Source of the DNA: Lysobacterales bacterium
GTDB lineage: Bacteria; Pseudomonadota; Gammaproteobacteria; Xanthomonadales; SZUA-36
Direction of reading: 5' to 3'
Assembly: GCA_028289465.1 (NCBI GenBank)
Contig: JANQPM010000078.1
Coordinates: forward strand, 1 to 43,955
Length of the DNA stretch: 43,955 nt
Shown: positions 9,304 through 19,515 of the stretch, one piece after another
Layout of the letters: every line of letters starts with the position of its first letter
Position numbering within the stretch: the stretch's first letter is position 1
Position numbers and translations under genes: made by a program
The notes under the pieces: model-generated
Seen by the model: the letters and a program-made list of their open reading frames with translations, nothing else
What the model was told of the DNA's origin: nothing
Databases searched by the model: none

Positions 9304-10224
9304 TCAGCCCTCGGCCGGCTGAGCATCTGCCGGGTCGGGGTCCAGCAAGTCGCCGCTGATGACCGGCTGCGCGTGACCGCCTTGCAGCAAGGACAGCAGC
9401 GCGGCAATTTTCTCGCGCAGCTCGCGCCGGTCCAGAATCAGGTCGACCGCCCCCTTTTCCAGCAGAAACTCGCTGCGCTGAAAGCCGGCCGGCAGTTTCT
9501 CGCGTACCGTCTGCTCGATGACCCGGGGCCCGGCAAAACCGATCAGCGCGCCGGGTTCGGCAATATTGATATCGCCGAGCATGCCCAGGCTGGCCGATAC
9601 ACCGCCGGTGGTCGGGTGGGTCAACACCGACACGTAAGGAATGCCGGCTTCCGCCATTTTGGCCAGCACTGCACTGGTCTTGGCCATCTGCATCAAAGAC
9701 AGCAGGCCTTCCTGCATGCGTGCGCCGCCGGTCGCTGAAAAACAGACCAGCGGCATTCGCCGCTCCAGGCACAGCCGCGCGGCAGTCGCGAATTTTTCGC
9801 CGACCACCGAGCCCATGGATCCACCCATAAACGCAAAGTCGAACGCACAGGCAGCCACGGGCCGGCCCTTGAGCTGGCCTTCCATCGCGACCAACGCGTC
9901 TTTCTCACCGGTGGTTTTCTGGCTGGCCGAGATACGGTCGCGGTATTTCTTGCTGTCGCGGAATTTCAGGGCGTCCACCGGTTCCAGACCAGCTGCCAGT
10001 TCACGCCGCCCTTCGGGGTCCAAAAACTGGTCCAGACGCTCCCGGGCACGCACCGCCATATGGTGGCCGCATTTCGGACAGACGTTCAGGCTGCGCTCGA
10101 GTTCGGGCCGGTAGAGCACATTGTCGCAGGACTTGCACTTGGTCCATAAGCCTTCAGGGACATTGCGCTTGTTGCCACCCTCGGTTCGAATCCGTGACGG
10201 CATCAACTTCTGAAACCAACTCAT
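9304..10224 (-). CDS. accD: Acetyl-CoA carboxylase carboxyltransferase subunit beta
   Basis: 306 residues. Part of the carboxyltransferase that makes malonyl-CoA for fatty acid synthesis, working with AccA (not in the window). The N-terminal four-Cys zinc ribbon is visible (CKSC about residue 31 and CPKC about residue 50). The crotonase-like core includes [17 protein letters not shown] and [10 protein letters not shown]. The C-terminus is extended by an acidic, Pro/Ala-rich tail. It lies 22 bases after trpA, so it is likely translated from the trp transcript, a linkage known from Xanthomonas and Pseudomonas relatives. Confidence 0.97.
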   Translation of the reverse strand: MSWFQKLMPSRIRTEGGNKRNVPEGLWTKCKSCDNVLYRPELERSLNVCPKCGHHMAVRARERLDQFLDPEGRRELAAGLEPVDALKFRDSKKYRDRISASQKTTGEKDALVAMEGQLKGRPVAACAFDFAFMGGSMGSVVGEKFATAARLCLERRMPLVCFSATGGARMQEGLLSLMQMAKTSAVLAKMAEAGIPYVSVLTHPTTGGVSASLGMLGDINIAEPGALIGFAGPRVIEQTVREKLPAGFQRSEFLLEKGAVDLILDRRELREKIAALLSLLQGGHAQPVISGDLLDPDPADAQPAEG

Positions 10225-10246
10225 AAAGCAATCACAACTATTTGAT

Positions 10247-11074
10247 TTAGCTAACTAATGCCACCGGGCCATTGTCTAATGCCCGGCGCATCGGTGCAAG
10301 CACTTGTTCGGCAATGGCATTGGCCTGATGTTCGTCTTCCGCACCGTTCAGTGCCGAGACCAGCGCACTGCCGACCACGACGGCATCGGCCGTCTCGGCG
10401 GCGATGGCAGCCGACCCGGCGTCCTTAATACCGAAGCCGACTGCCAGCGGAAGTTCCGTATGGCGTCGAATCCGGGTCAGTGCAGTATTCAGTTCCTCAG
10501 CCCGCAACTGGCTGGAACCGGTCACACCTTTCAAAGATACATAATAGACAAAGCCACTGGCCTTGCGGCAAATATCGGCCACCCTGGCGTCCGTGGTCGT
10601 CGGTGCCAGCAGAAATATCTGATGCAGCCCGGCTTCCCGGAATGCCGAATGCAGGTCGGCACCCTCTTCCGGCGGGCAATCGACCAACAGAAAGCCATCG
10701 ACGCCGGCCTGTTGCGCCGCATGAGCCGTCGCCCGGTAACCGTAGCGCTCAACCGGGTTCATGTAGCCCATCAAAATAACCGGTGTCTGCCGATCATCGC
10801 GGCGAAACTCCGAGACCCATGCGAAAATCTGTTCCAGATTCACCCCGTTGGCCACCGCCCTTTCGCTGGATGCCTGAATCACCGGCCCGTCGGCCATCGG
10901 GTCCGAGAACGGCACGCCGAGTTCCAGTAAATCGGCACCGGCGCGAACCAGGGTGTGCATCAGCGCAACGGTGGACTGCGGCGAAGGATCGCCGGCGGTG
11001 ATGAACGGCACCAGGGCCTTTCTGCCGTCTTCCCTCAGGCGCGCGAATCGACGATCAATCCGGTTCCCGGCCAT
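10247..11074 (-). CDS. trpA: Tryptophan synthase alpha subunit
   Basis: 275 residues. Cleaves indole-3-glycerol phosphate to indole and glyceraldehyde 3-phosphate; indole is channelled to TrpB. TIM-barrel motifs are clear: the catalytic Glu in [19 protein letters not shown] and the catalytic Asp in [11 protein letters not shown], then [12 protein letters not shown] and the phosphate-binding VGFGIKD. The start ATG overlaps the trpB stop by one base (TAATG), giving coupled translation and matched subunit output. Confidence 0.98.
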   Translation of the reverse strand: MAGNRIDRRFARLREDGRKALVPFITAGDPSPQSTVALMHTLVRAGADLLELGVPFSDPMADGPVIQASSERAVANGVNLEQIFAWVSEFRRDDRQTPVILMGYMNPVERYGYRATAHAAQQAGVDGFLLVDCPPEEGADLHSAFREAGLHQIFLLAPTTTDARVADICRKASGFVYYVSLKGVTGSSQLRAEELNTALTRIRRHTELPLAVGFGIKDAGSAAIAAETADAVVVGSALVSALNGAEDEHQANAIAEQVLAPMRRALDNGPVALVS

Positions 11075-12306
11075 TAAAGCGCTATCCCTTCTAATGCGGC
11101 AACCGTATGCACATCCTTGTCGCCGCGGCCGGACAGGTTAACCAGCACCAGTTGATCGGACGACATTTCGGCCGCCAGTTTCATCGCATAGGCCAGCGCA
11201 TGGCTGCTTTCCAGTGCCGGCAATATGCCTTCCCACCGTGTCAATGCATGGAACGCTGCCAGCGCCTCCTGATCGTCGATGCCGACGTACTGGGCCCTCC
11301 CGGTATCTTTCAGCCAGGCATGCTCGGGGCCGACACCGGGATAGTCCAGACCGGCCGATACCGAGTGCGTGTGCTGTATCTGCCCGTTATCGTCGTCCAG
11401 TACATAGGTTCTGCTGCCGTGCAATACCCCGACCTGGCCGGCGCACAGCGACGCGGCATGCGCACCGCTGGCCAGACCCCGTCCGGCAGCTTCCACCCCG
11501 TAGATCGCGACCTGGTGGTCATTTATATACGGGTAAAACAGGCCGATTGCATTTGAGCCCCCGCCGACACACGCGACCAATGCATCGGGCTGGCGGCCGA
11601 ACTGCACCGCCATTTGCCGTTTGGCCTCACGGCCAATCACCGAATTGAAGTCGCGTACCATGGCCGGGTACGGATCGGGGCCGGCCACGGTGCCGATAAT
11701 ATAGAAGGTGTCATCGACATTCGTCACCCAGTCGCGCAGTGCCTCGTTCAACGCATCCTTCAGGGTTCTGGAACCGGCACCGACCGGCCGCACTTCCGCA
11801 CCAAGAAGTTTCATTCGGTAAACGTTGATGGCCTGGCGTTCGATGTCGACTTCGCCCATATACACAACGCAATCCAGCCCCAGGCGCGCGGCGACGGTCG
11901 CTGACGCGACACCGTGCTGGCCGGCGCCGGTCTCGGCAATCACCCGGCGCTTGCCCATGGCCTTGGCCAGCAGGCCCTGACCGACGGTATTGTTAATTTT
12001 ATGCGCCCCGGTGTGATTGAGATCCTCCCGCTTCAGCACAATTTTGGCGCCGCCGATATGACGGCTCAGGCGTTCGGCAAAATAGACCGGTGACGGACGG
12101 CCGACATAGTGGGCCAGATCGTGATCGATGCGGGCGATGAAATCCGCGTCCTGCTGGAATTGCCGATAGGCATCGCGCAATTGCTGCAGTGACGCCATCA
12201 AGGTCTCGGAGACATACGATCCTCCAAACGGCCCAAAATGACCGGTGCTGTCCGGCTGGTCGGTAATCGCCGAAAAAATGTCCGATCTAGCGGTTGCGGT
12301 CTGCAC
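11074..12306 (-). CDS. trpB: Tryptophan synthase beta subunit
   Basis: 410 residues. PLP enzyme that joins indole and serine to make tryptophan. The PLP lysine is in [15 protein letters not shown], and the glycine-rich phosphate loop is [10 protein letters not shown]. The first 20 bases of the gene overlap the end of trpF, and its stop overlaps the trpA start by one base. No leader peptide or attenuator is seen before this group, which fits its position inside a longer transcript rather than behind its own promoter. Confidence 0.98.
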   Translation of the reverse strand: MQTATARSDIFSAITDQPDSTGHFGPFGGSYVSETLMASLQQLRDAYRQFQQDADFIARIDHDLAHYVGRPSPVYFAERLSRHIGGAKIVLKREDLNHTGAHKINNTVGQGLLAKAMGKRRVIAETGAGQHGVASATVAARLGLDCVVYMGEVDIERQAINVYRMKLLGAEVRPVGAGSRTLKDALNEALRDWVTNVDDTFYIIGTVAGPDPYPAMVRDFNSVIGREAKRQMAVQFGRQPDALVACVGGGSNAIGLFYPYINDHQVAIYGVEAAGRGLASGAHAASLCAGQVGVLHGSRTYVLDDDNGQIQHTHSVSAGLDYPGVGPEHAWLKDTGRAQYVGIDDQEALAAFHALTRWEGILPALESSHALAYAMKLAAEMSSDQLVLVNLSGRGDKDVHTVAALEGIAL

Positions 12307-12940
12307 GTTTCACCTCGGTGCAAAACAAGCGTAATTGCTCATGATCCTTGATTCCCGGACGCTTTTCCACCCCGGAAGAAACGTCCACTGCATACGGCCG
12401 CACACGTTCAACGGCCTGCGCGACATTGCCGGCGTTCAGGCCGCCGGCAAGGATGATCGGGCGGTCGCCGCCGATCTGAATGCGTCCCCAGTCAAAGACC
12501 CTGCCGGTGCCGCCGGCCTGTCCCGGCTGATGGCTGTCGAATAACAGCGCCGCAGCCCCGGGAAACTCGGAAAACCACCGATCGACGGCATTTACGGGGT
12601 TCGAGTCATCGCCGGCAGCGCTCATCGCGACTGCCTTGATATAGGGGTGTTGAAAACGACGGCAATAGCTGTCGGTTTCCACGCCGTGAAACTGCAGGCA
12701 GTCGATACGTACCGCGGCCAACACCTCGCGCAGCTGATCGGCCGGTGCATCCATGAACAAGCCGACCGTACTGACGAAAGGCGGAATCGCATCGCAAATG
12801 CGAACCGCTTGTTCGATAGTCAGGCAACGCGGGCTCTGCGGTGCAAAAACCAATCCCAGTGCGTCCGCACCGGCATCGACGGCAGCCTGTGCGTCTTTCG
12901 CCGAGGTCAGTCCGCAGATCTTTATTCGCGTCCGGTTCAT
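12287..12940 (-). CDS. trpF: Phosphoribosylanthranilate isomerase
   Basis: 217 residues, a stand-alone TrpF (fused to TrpC in enterics). Isomerises phosphoribosylanthranilate in tryptophan synthesis. The opening [20 protein letters not shown] holds the catalytic Cys (ICGLT); the closing part has [11 protein letters not shown] and [15 protein letters not shown], the phosphate-binding end of the barrel with the catalytic Asp. I chose ATG at 12940, which overlaps the truA stop by four bases (ATGA). An extension to 13030 would lie within truA and adds 30 unlike residues. Confidence 0.97.
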   Translation of the reverse strand: MNRTRIKICGLTSAKDAQAAVDAGADALGLVFAPQSPRCLTIEQAVRICDAIPPFVSTVGLFMDAPADQLREVLAAVRIDCLQFHGVETDSYCRRFQHPYIKAVAMSAAGDDSNPVNAVDRWFSEFPGAAALLFDSHQPGQAGGTGRVFDWGRIQIGGDRPIILAGGLNAGNVAQAVERVRPYAVDVSSGVEKRPGIKDHEQLRLFCTEVKRADRNR

Positions 12941-13737
12941 GTTGATGCACCCCGTTGGTCGTGCCAGCCGTCGTCGATGTCGTAAACCGGCAGATTCATT
13001 GCAGACGGATAACGCACGCCGGTAAAACACAGACCGGCGGCCGGCGCGGTGATTCCTGCCCGAGTACGATCGCCCGCCTGCAGCACTTCCTGCAGCCAGG
13101 CCACCGATTTTTCCCCTTTGCCGACGGACAGCAGGCTGCCGGCGATATTTCTGACCATATGGTAAACAAATGCGTTCGCCTCGATGTCGAAGTCAACCCG
13201 ATTTCCCGCCCGCGTCACCGATGCCGTCCGCACTTCCCGCCAGGCGTGCCTGGATTGGCAACCGGCAGCCCGGAATGCGCTGAAATCGTGTTCGCCGAGC
13301 AGTGCCTGAACCGCTTCATGCATGCGCGATTCGTCCAACGGCTGGCGAACCCACGCCACGGTCCGGCGACCCAGTGCAGGCCGTATCCAGCGGTTGAGTA
13401 TGCTGTATCGGTACGCGCGCGACAACGCGCTGAAGCGAGCATGGAATTCTGTCGGGACCGGACGCACCCAATGTACCGAAATCCCGGCCGGCAAATGGCT
13501 GTTGATACCAAGTATCCAGGACCGCTCGCTGCGTTCGGCATCGCTGTCGAAGTGCACGACCTGGCCGGTCGCGTGTACGCCCGTATCGGTACGCCCGGCG
13601 GCGACCACCGAGACGTCTTCGTCGGCCACCGTCGTCAGCGCCGTCTCCAGTGTCTGCTGAACGGTCGGCGACTGGCGCTGAGTCTGCCAGCCATAGAAGC
13701 CGGCACCGTCGTATTCCAAGCCCAGTGCGTAGCGCAT
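12937..13737 (-). CDS. truA: tRNA pseudouridine(38-40) synthase
   Basis: 266 residues. Converts uridines 38-40 of the tRNA anticodon arm to pseudouridine. The family phrases YDGAGFYGWQTQ at the N-terminus and AGRTDTGVHATGQVVHF (catalytic Asp in RTDTGVHA, about residue 52) are intact, as is FVYHMVRNIAGSL. It starts the group truA-trpF-trpB-trpA-accD-folC downstream of the fimV terminator, so a promoter should lie in the 13738-13820 gap, though I see no strong consensus there. Confidence 0.97.
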   Translation of the reverse strand: MRYALGLEYDGAGFYGWQTQRQSPTVQQTLETALTTVADEDVSVVAAGRTDTGVHATGQVVHFDSDAERSERSWILGINSHLPAGISVHWVRPVPTEFHARFSALSRAYRYSILNRWIRPALGRRTVAWVRQPLDESRMHEAVQALLGEHDFSAFRAAGCQSRHAWREVRTASVTRAGNRVDFDIEANAFVYHMVRNIAGSLLSVGKGEKSVAWLQEVLQAGDRTRAGITAPAAGLCFTGVRYPSAMNLPVYDIDDGWHDQRGAST

Positions 13738-13820
13738 AAATTAATCCGGCGCGGGAAAAACGCGTTCACGCCTGTACCGGCAGTACTCGCCTAGCGTAGA
13801 ACCGGCGGCAGCCATGAACG

Positions 13821-13845
13821 AAAACGCCCGCTGGGCAGCGGGCGC
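13821..13845 (-). terminator. Rho-independent terminator after fimV
   Basis: On the minus strand a 9-bp GC-rich stem (CGCCCGCTG / CAGCGGGCG) with a 2-base loop is followed by TTTTCGTT. It sits 23 bases beyond the fimV stop and separates fimV from truA. Confidence 0.85.
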
Positions 13846-13867
13846 CTTTAGTATATGCCGGTGCAGC

Positions 13868-16279
13868 CTACAGTTCATCAAGCATCTTGCGGGCTTCGGC
13901 CTGTTGTGCCTCGGCTCCCTGCTCGATCACTTCCTCGATCAATGCCCTGGCCGCTTCCTGGTCATCCATGGACAGATAGGCCCGGGCCAGATCCAGCTTG
14001 ACCTCAGCCTGGTCTTCGGTTTGCGACAGTTCATCGCCGTCGGCTTCCTGAGCCTCTTCGCCCCCGGCTTCGCCGTCTATATACAGGTCGCTATCTGTCC
14101 CCCGATTGTCGGCGTCGTCGCTATCAAAGTCATCGTTATCCGAGGCTTCTTCTATCGTTTCGCCCTCGGTTTCGTCCTCGGTTTCGGCAGTTGCGTCCTC
14201 TTCGGCTTCATCGTGGTCTGTTTCCGCCTGTTCCTCAGGTTGTTCCTCGGCCTGCTCAAATGGATCTTCCTCAATCGTATCTTGATCGGCAGTATCCACC
14301 GACGCGGAAAAGTCAACCGCATCCTCGTCTTCTTCCTGAATACCCAGGTGCAGAAAATCGGAGTGGTGTTCGCTGGCGTCACCGACTTCGACCAGAATAT
14401 CCGGCACGTCCTGATTTTGGGAATCGAACGACGGCTCTTCATCGCTCGGTTCATCGTCAAAGAGCTCTTCTTCTGCCGAAGACGCTTCTTCTTCCTCCAG
14501 CAAACGAAGTATTTCTTCCGCTTCTTCGGTCAGGGAACCGATATTTTCGGAAGCTGGCTTGAGCTCGGTATCGGCAGCCTCCTGCTGCTCTGCCCCGACA
14601 GAATCGGCCGCTTCGGTATCAGCCGGTTCATTAGCCTCCACCAGCGAAGCCGCCAGGCCCGGGCCACCGGGCGCGTCGTATTCCTGACTGCGCTCGCCGC
14701 GCCGCGCCCACCACAAGCTCAACAGTGCAAGCAGCAACAAAGCAGGCCAGATGTACCAGTAGCGTTTCCAGAACGGCTGCTCTGTACGCTGACCGGCACT
14801 GCCCGGCGTTGCTGTAGTGCTAACCGGTGAAGCGGCGGTATCCGCTGCCTGGCTATCGACCGCATTTGCCGTCTGACTGCCGTCGCGCGCCCGTTCGGCC
14901 AGATCGGTCAGGCTCGGCGCGGCGGCCGAATCCACATCAGTATCGCCTGCATCGGCGGCGCCGGTATCGGAACCTGCTGCCTCAGAAAGCGACTCCGCGT
15001 CCGCTATCTGATCGCTTTCGGATTCTACGCCTGCACCCACCAGTTCATTGTCGAAAATATCGGGCACATTCTCGGATTCGACAGCAGCATCCGCCGCAGC
15101 CGTATCTTCTGCCGCTTCATCGAGTACGGCTCTTTGTTGCCTCAGGCGCTCCTGGAGTTGCGCCAGATCGGCGTCTTCGAGATTCAATGCCTGACGCAGT
15201 TCCCCGATAACCTGCTGCGCTTCGGCGAGTTGTTCCTGCAGATCCACGTTGGTTGCGGACGCATTGATCAATTCTTCTTCGGTTTGCGCCAACCGGGCTC
15301 GTAACTGCGCTTGCGTTACCCCGCCGCCGGTATCGACGCCGGCGGACCCCGACACATCGGACGGCTCGTCAACCGGCGGTACCAGTTCCAATCTGGGTGC
15401 CTCGGCTGTCTGAGACGAATCGCCGGCTTGCGTTTGTCCTGTCGTATCCGCCGCCGCTCCGGCTTCGGAGATCCGCGGCGTTGCCGCTGCGGCCTGATTG
15501 GCCTGCCGCCACGCAGCGGTCTGCTGTGCGACGATTCGGTCCGCATCCGAACGTGACACCCGGTCGAGATCGGCCAGTTCCGGCAGCCGCAGAATCGCAC
15601 CGCGCCGCAAGCGGTTCATATCGCCGGCGACAAAGGCCTGAGGGTTTAGTTGTACGATTGCAACCATTGCCTGATTGATGTCATAGCCATCCGGCAGGCG
15701 CTGCGAGGTAATCCGCCACAGCGTATCGCCGGACGCGACCGGCCCGTATTCGGTATCGCTGGCTCTGAGGTTGGCAATCTGCGAAGGGCGCGAACCGGCG
15801 GACTGAGCCGGACCGCTGGCCGCACCGGGACTGCGGCTGATCACGGTGGCAGATTCGCTGACTGGCGCCGAAACCGGACGAACCGGAACCGTCGGCGGGT
15901 CCAGGAACAGCGTATATTCCTTCAACATACGTCCGCTGGACCACCCGACATCAAGCACAAACTGGTAGATCGGCTCTTGCACCGGAAGGCGGGTCGTTAC
16001 GCGGATATAAGGGCCGTTGGCACCGCTCTGTATATTCACATTCAGCGGCACCGAGGCACCTTCGGTGCTCAGACCGAGCAGCGCATAGTCATCCGCCGAG
16101 GCCAGCTTCGCAGAAAGGGTATCTACGGTTTCACCCCGCAGGTCCAGCAGACTGATACGCGCATCAAGGGGTTGATTCAGGAACGATTCGACGGTAGCCG
16201 GCCCCAAGCCAAGGGCGAACGCCGCCGTCTGCCAGGTGAGTAGCGCAGACCAGAATATCGCGAGTTTTAAACGTCGCAT
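13868..16279 (-). CDS. fimV: FimV/HubP-family polar peptidoglycan-binding protein
   Basis: About 803 residues. FimV/HubP proteins organise the cell pole and support type IV pilus assembly and twitching. A signal peptide (MRRLKLAIFWSALLTW...AFA) is followed by the FimV N-terminal domain (GLGPATVESFLNQPLDARI), a LysM peptidoglycan-binding domain at about 178-230, a coiled coil at about 320-390, one membrane helix at about 508-526, a very acidic Glu/Asp-rich cytoplasmic stretch, and the conserved C-terminal TPR-like FimV motif (LDLARAYLSMDDQEAARALI). ATG 16279 is preceded by GGGGGAG; an in-frame ATG at 16315 also has AGGAG and would add 12 residues. The extra codons look more like a ribosome binding site than protein. 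The gene begins 55 bases after asd ends. Confidence 0.93.
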   Translation of the reverse strand: MRRLKLAIFWSALLTWQTAAFALGLGPATVESFLNQPLDARISLLDLRGETVDTLSAKLASADDYALLGLSTEGASVPLNVNIQSGANGPYIRVTTRLPVQEPIYQFVLDVGWSSGRMLKEYTLFLDPPTVPVRPVSAPVSESATVISRSPGAASGPAQSAGSRPSQIANLRASDTEYGPVASGDTLWRITSQRLPDGYDINQAMVAIVQLNPQAFVAGDMNRLRRGAILRLPELADLDRVSRSDADRIVAQQTAAWRQANQAAAATPRISEAGAAADTTGQTQAGDSSQTAEAPRLELVPPVDEPSDVSGSAGVDTGGGVTQAQLRARLAQTEEELINASATNVDLQEQLAEAQQVIGELRQALNLEDADLAQLQERLRQQRAVLDEAAEDTAAADAAVESENVPDIFDNELVGAGVESESDQIADAESLSEAAGSDTGAADAGDTDVDSAAAPSLTDLAERARDGSQTANAVDSQAADTAASPVSTTATPGSAGQRTEQPFWKRYWYIWPALLLLALLSLWWARRGERSQEYDAPGGPGLAASLVEANEPADTEAADSVGAEQQEAADTELKPASENIGSLTEEAEEILRLLEEEEASSAEEELFDDEPSDEEPSFDSQNQDVPDILVEVGDASEHHSDFLHLGIQEEDEDAVDFSASVDTADQDTIEEDPFEQAEEQPEEQAETDHDEAEEDATAETEDETEGETIEEASDNDDFDSDDADNRGTDSDLYIDGEAGGEEAQEADGDELSQTEDQAEVKLDLARAYLSMDDQEAARALIEEVIEQGAEAQQAEARKMLDEL

Positions 16280-16334
16280 TCCTACTCCCCCAAGGGTGTT
16301 CTTATTCGAATACATTGTCACTCCTAAGAAGAGT

Positions 16335-17390
16335 TTACCCGTGCTGAGAATTGACTTCCACCGGCGCGCAGTCGGCCTGACCGGCTAAGGTTTCCAAAAT
16401 CTGTACCGCGTTCAGTGCCGCACCCTTGCGGATATTATCGCTGACGATCCACAAATTGATACCGTTGGGGTGGCTGAAATCACGCCGTACCCGGCCAACG
16501 AAGACTTCATCCCGTCCTGCAGCGTGGGTCACCGGCGTCGGATGGGCATCGGCCTGGGCCGGTGCGATCAACCGCACACCGGGAGTCTGCCGCAATAACT
16601 CAAGCACCGTCTCAACGGATGCCTCGCTTCGAGTCTCCAAATGCACCGCTTCGGCATGCCCATAGAATACCGGAACCCTGACTGCGGTCGCATTGACCTG
16701 AATAGTATCATCCGCGAGGATTTTCTGGGTTTCCCAGTGCATTTTCATTTCTTCCCGGGAATAGCCATTATCCTGCAATTTGTCGATTTGCGGTAATACA
16801 TTAAAGGCTATCGGCTGCTTCAAGGCCTGCGGCTTCGATTCGCGAAAACTGAGCTTGTCCGCCGTTTGTCGCGCCAGTTCTTCCATCACCTTGCGACCGC
16901 CGCCGGATACGGACTGATAGGTCGCCACATTGATCCGGCTGATGCCGAATTCACGATGTATCGGCGCCAAAGCAACCAGCATCTGCATGGTCGAGCAGTT
17001 GGGATTGGCTATGACTCCGGGAGCTGCAAAATCCTGCAACTTGTGGCCGTTGACCTCCGGTATGACCAGCGGTATCTCGTCGCGATAGCGGAATTCGGAG
17101 GTATTGTCGATCACCGTGCAGCCGGATGCCACCGCCTGCGGAGCGTACTCGGCGCTAACCGAGCCGCCGGCTGAAAACAGCGCGTAATCCGCCTTGTGAA
17201 AATCAAACGCTGCGAGATCCTGGACCGGCAGGGTTTTACCGCCGTAGGTCACTTCCTTGCCGACCGAGCGTTCGCTGGCCAGCGGATAGATCGATGCGAT
17301 CGGAATCTCGCGTTCTGCCAGGATCGACAGCAGGCTTTCGCCGACCACGCCGGTCGCACCAACGACGGCAACTTGCAATTCTTTCCTCAT
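16335..17390 (-). CDS. asd: Aspartate-semialdehyde dehydrogenase
   Basis: 351 residues. Reduces aspartyl phosphate to aspartate semialdehyde with NADPH, the branch point to lysine/diaminopimelate, threonine and methionine. The nucleotide-binding VAVVGATGVVGESLL is at the N-terminus; the catalytic Cys is in VIANPNCSTMQM (about residue 132), and SVSGGGRKVMEEL follows. No Shine-Dalgarno sequence precedes the ATG: the 35 bases upstream are AT-rich and carry a plausible promoter whose start point would leave only a few untranslated bases. Confidence 0.97.
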   Translation of the reverse strand: MRKELQVAVVGATGVVGESLLSILAEREIPIASIYPLASERSVGKEVTYGGKTLPVQDLAAFDFHKADYALFSAGGSVSAEYAPQAVASGCTVIDNTSEFRYRDEIPLVIPEVNGHKLQDFAAPGVIANPNCSTMQMLVALAPIHREFGISRINVATYQSVSGGGRKVMEELARQTADKLSFRESKPQALKQPIAFNVLPQIDKLQDNGYSREEMKMHWETQKILADDTIQVNATAVRVPVFYGHAEAVHLETRSEASVETVLELLRQTPGVRLIAPAQADAHPTPVTHAAGRDEVFVGRVRRDFSHPNGINLWIVSDNIRKGAALNAVQILETLAGQADCAPVEVNSQHG

Positions 17391-17401
17391 AATAATTATG
17401 G

Positions 17402-17429
17402 ATAGTATCTACTATTATCTGTTTTTCAA
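17402..17429 (-). promoter_or_regulatory. Putative asd promoter with palindromic -10 region
   Basis: On the minus strand TTGAAA (17424-17429), 16 bases, then TACTAT (17402-17407). The -10 element is one arm of the perfect palindrome ATAGTATCTACTAT (17402-17415). The -35 overlaps the aroC stop. Transcription would start near 17395, only about 5 bases before the asd ATG. Read from consensus only. Confidence 0.45.
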
Positions 17430-18517
17430 ATAATTTTTGGTTCTACATCGCCGACACCCAGGTTCTGCGCCCGGTGCCTCAGCAGGTGGTCCAGCAAAAC
17501 CAGCGCCATCATGGCCTCGGCGATCGGCGTCGCCCGAATACCGACGCAGGGATCGTGCCGCCCCTTGGTTACGACACTAACCGGCTGTCCATCCAGGTCA
17601 ATGCCGCGCGCCGGCAGGCGCAGGCTGGAGGTTGGCTTAAAGGCCATGCTGACAACCACTTCCTGACCGCTGGAAATTCCACCCAGAATGCCGCCCGCAT
17701 GATTTCCGACGAACCCGTCCGGCGTCATCTCATCGCGGTGTTCGGTTCCCTTCTGTTCCACCGCGGCGAAACCGGCACCGATTTCAACCCCCTTGACTGC
17801 ATTGATGCTCATCATCGCCGCTGCCAGATCCGTATCCAGCTTGCCGTAGACCGGCTCTCCGAGTCCGGCCGGCACCTGGCGCGCGACCACGGTTATTCTG
17901 GCGCCGACCGAATCGCCCGATTTGCGCAGCGCATCCATGTAATCTTCCAGCTCCGGTACCTTGTCGGGGTCCGGGCAGAAGAACACATTCTGATCGATCG
18001 CGTCCCAGTCGATGCGCTTGTCGGTCCGGATCGGCCCGAGCTGGGCCAGATACCCTTGGATGGTAATGCCGTGCTGCTGCTCCAGATACTTCGCGGCAAT
18101 TACACCCGCTGCAACCCGCATGGTCGTTTCCCGGGCCGAAGAGCGGCCGCCCCCGCGGTAATCGCGATGTCCGTATTTTTGATGGTAGGTGTAGTCGGCA
18201 TGCCCCGGCCTGAAGGTTCGCTTGATCGCTTCGTAATCGCGCGGCCGTGTGTCGGTGTTTTCGATCAGCAGCGAAATCGGAGTACCGGTGGTTTTACCTT
18301 CAAACACACCGGACAGTATTTGTACTTCGTCTTTTTCACGCCGCTGAGAAGTGTGGCGGGAACGCCCGGTGGCTCGGCGACGCAAAGCCTGCCCGATTTC
18401 GGCGGCATCGATCGCCAGCCCGGGCGGACAACCGTCGATCACGCAACCGATTGCCGGACCGTGGCTCTCGCCCCAGGTGGTAACGGTAAATAACTTTCCG
18501 AATCGATTATGCGACAT
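17426..18517 (-). CDS. aroC: Chorismate synthase
   Basis: 363 residues. Converts EPSP to chorismate, the last step of the shikimate pathway, using reduced FMN. The family signatures [18 protein letters not shown] at the N-terminus, [19 protein letters not shown] in the middle (about 124-142) and [16 protein letters not shown] motif ([19 protein letters not shown]) near the C-terminus are all present. Its first 11 bases overlap the end of prmB, so the two are almost certainly co-transcribed; the pairing prmB-aroC is common in gammaproteobacteria. Confidence 0.98.
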   Translation of the reverse strand: MSHNRFGKLFTVTTWGESHGPAIGCVIDGCPPGLAIDAAEIGQALRRRATGRSRHTSQRREKDEVQILSGVFEGKTTGTPISLLIENTDTRPRDYEAIKRTFRPGHADYTYHQKYGHRDYRGGGRSSARETTMRVAAGVIAAKYLEQQHGITIQGYLAQLGPIRTDKRIDWDAIDQNVFFCPDPDKVPELEDYMDALRKSGDSVGARITVVARQVPAGLGEPVYGKLDTDLAAAMMSINAVKGVEIGAGFAAVEQKGTEHRDEMTPDGFVGNHAGGILGGISSGQEVVVSMAFKPTSSLRLPARGIDLDGQPVSVVTKGRHDPCVGIRATPIAEAMMALVLLDHLLRHRAQNLGVGDVEPKII

Positions 18518-19439
18518 GCTTACGCCCCGTCAATGCGCGGTCAATCTGCGGCCTGGATGAAACCAACTGGTGCTTTTCCAGCAGGCAGACGCCCTGCCCG
18601 CCATGTTCGAATTCCAGCCACAGGAACGGCAGTTCGGGCAGCAGCGCGACCAGCTGCGGTTCACTCATTCCGACTTCCATGATCAGTATGCCGTTGTCCT
18701 TCAAGTAATCGCCGGCCGCATGCAAAATTCGAAGCACCAGGTCCAGCCCGTCCGTGCCGCCGTCAAAACCCATGGTCGGCTCATGCCGGTATTCTGCTGG
18801 CAGATTCCACCGTTCGGCATGTGCCACATAGGGTGGGTTGCTGACGATCAGATCATAGGTTCCGGTCAACCTATCGAATAAGTCCGACCGCGCTAACCGT
18901 ACCCGGTTCTCAACAGCATGTCGAATACAGTTTTCGGCAGCCACCGCCAGTGCTTTTTGCGACACATCGCTGGCAGTCAAACTCGCGTCGGGAAAAGCCT
19001 TTGCCATTGCAATGGCAATGCACCCGCTGCCGGTGCATAAATCGAGTATATCGCCCGGCCCATCGAACGCTATCCACGGCTGAAAACCGGTTTGAATCAG
19101 CTCTGCAATCGGCGAGCGCGGCACCAGTACATGCCGGTTTACAGTAAACGGCAGCCCGCAAAACCAGGCTTCGCCAATCACATAGGCCAGCGGCAATCCA
19201 CGCTCGATGCGTTGCTCGAGGCATTCGTCGATCCTTTGCACAACGGACACCGGAACGGGCTGACGGGCATCCACGCCGCCCGCATCAACCGGCAGACCCA
19301 TGCAGTGCAACACCAGCCAGGCCGCTTCATCAGCCGCATTGTCCGTTCCATGCCCGTAACTTAGCCCGGCCTGTTCCAGGCGGCGCTGCACGGCCTTGAC
19401 GCACTCGCTCAAATTCATTTTATCGACTGCCAAAACCAT
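18507..19439 (-). CDS. prmB: 50S ribosomal protein L3 N5-glutamine methyltransferase
   Basis: About 310 residues. SAM-dependent methyltransferase that modifies a glutamine of ribosomal protein L3. The SAM motif [17 protein letters not shown] and the catalytic NPPY (IVSNPPYV) are clear. The upstream phrases [18 protein letters not shown] and [12 protein letters not shown] match PrmB rather than the paralogue PrmC. The start is uncertain: ATG 19439 gives a family-like N-terminus; ATG 19418 and GTG 19469 are alternatives and none has a strong ribosome binding site. It is divergent from the Sco1 gene. Confidence 0.93.
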   Translation of the reverse strand: MVLAVDKMNLSECVKAVQRRLEQAGLSYGHGTDNAADEAAWLVLHCMGLPVDAGGVDARQPVPVSVVQRIDECLEQRIERGLPLAYVIGEAWFCGLPFTVNRHVLVPRSPIAELIQTGFQPWIAFDGPGDILDLCTGSGCIAIAMAKAFPDASLTASDVSQKALAVAAENCIRHAVENRVRLARSDLFDRLTGTYDLIVSNPPYVAHAERWNLPAEYRHEPTMGFDGGTDGLDLVLRILHAAGDYLKDNGILIMEVGMSEPQLVALLPELPFLWLEFEHGGQGVCLLEKHQLVSSRPQIDRALTGRKHVA

Positions 19440-19456
19440 GGGGTGGGCAGTATAAT
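19427..19456 (+). promoter_or_regulatory. Putative promoter for the sco-psd pair
   Basis: A perfect TATAAT at 19451-19456 with CTGCCA (4 of 6 matches to the -35 consensus) 18 bases upstream. Transcription would start about 50 bases before the Sco1-like gene. On the opposite strand the same site reads TATACT and could serve prmB. Confidence 0.5.
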
Positions 19457-19515
19457 CCACTGCCGACACAGTTCAATATCGACAACAGGCCAAATCAACC
19501 GGAGCCGGCGAACCG

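Noticed and set aside
9242..9772. 177-codon upstream extension of the folC frame
   Set aside because: Overlaps accD in another frame, has no FolC similarity, and the ATG at 9241 gives the normal length.
12287..13737. trp attenuator or leader peptide ahead of trpF
   Set aside because: trpF overlaps truA by four bases, leaving no room for a leader; no tandem Trp codons with alternative hairpins seen.
13814..14830. 338-codon plus-strand frame rich in Phe, Leu and Arg
   Set aside because: Antisense to the Glu/Asp-rich part of fimV; the composition is what reversed acidic codons give.
17474..18493. 339-codon plus-strand frame
   Set aside because: Antisense to aroC, which has all family motifs.
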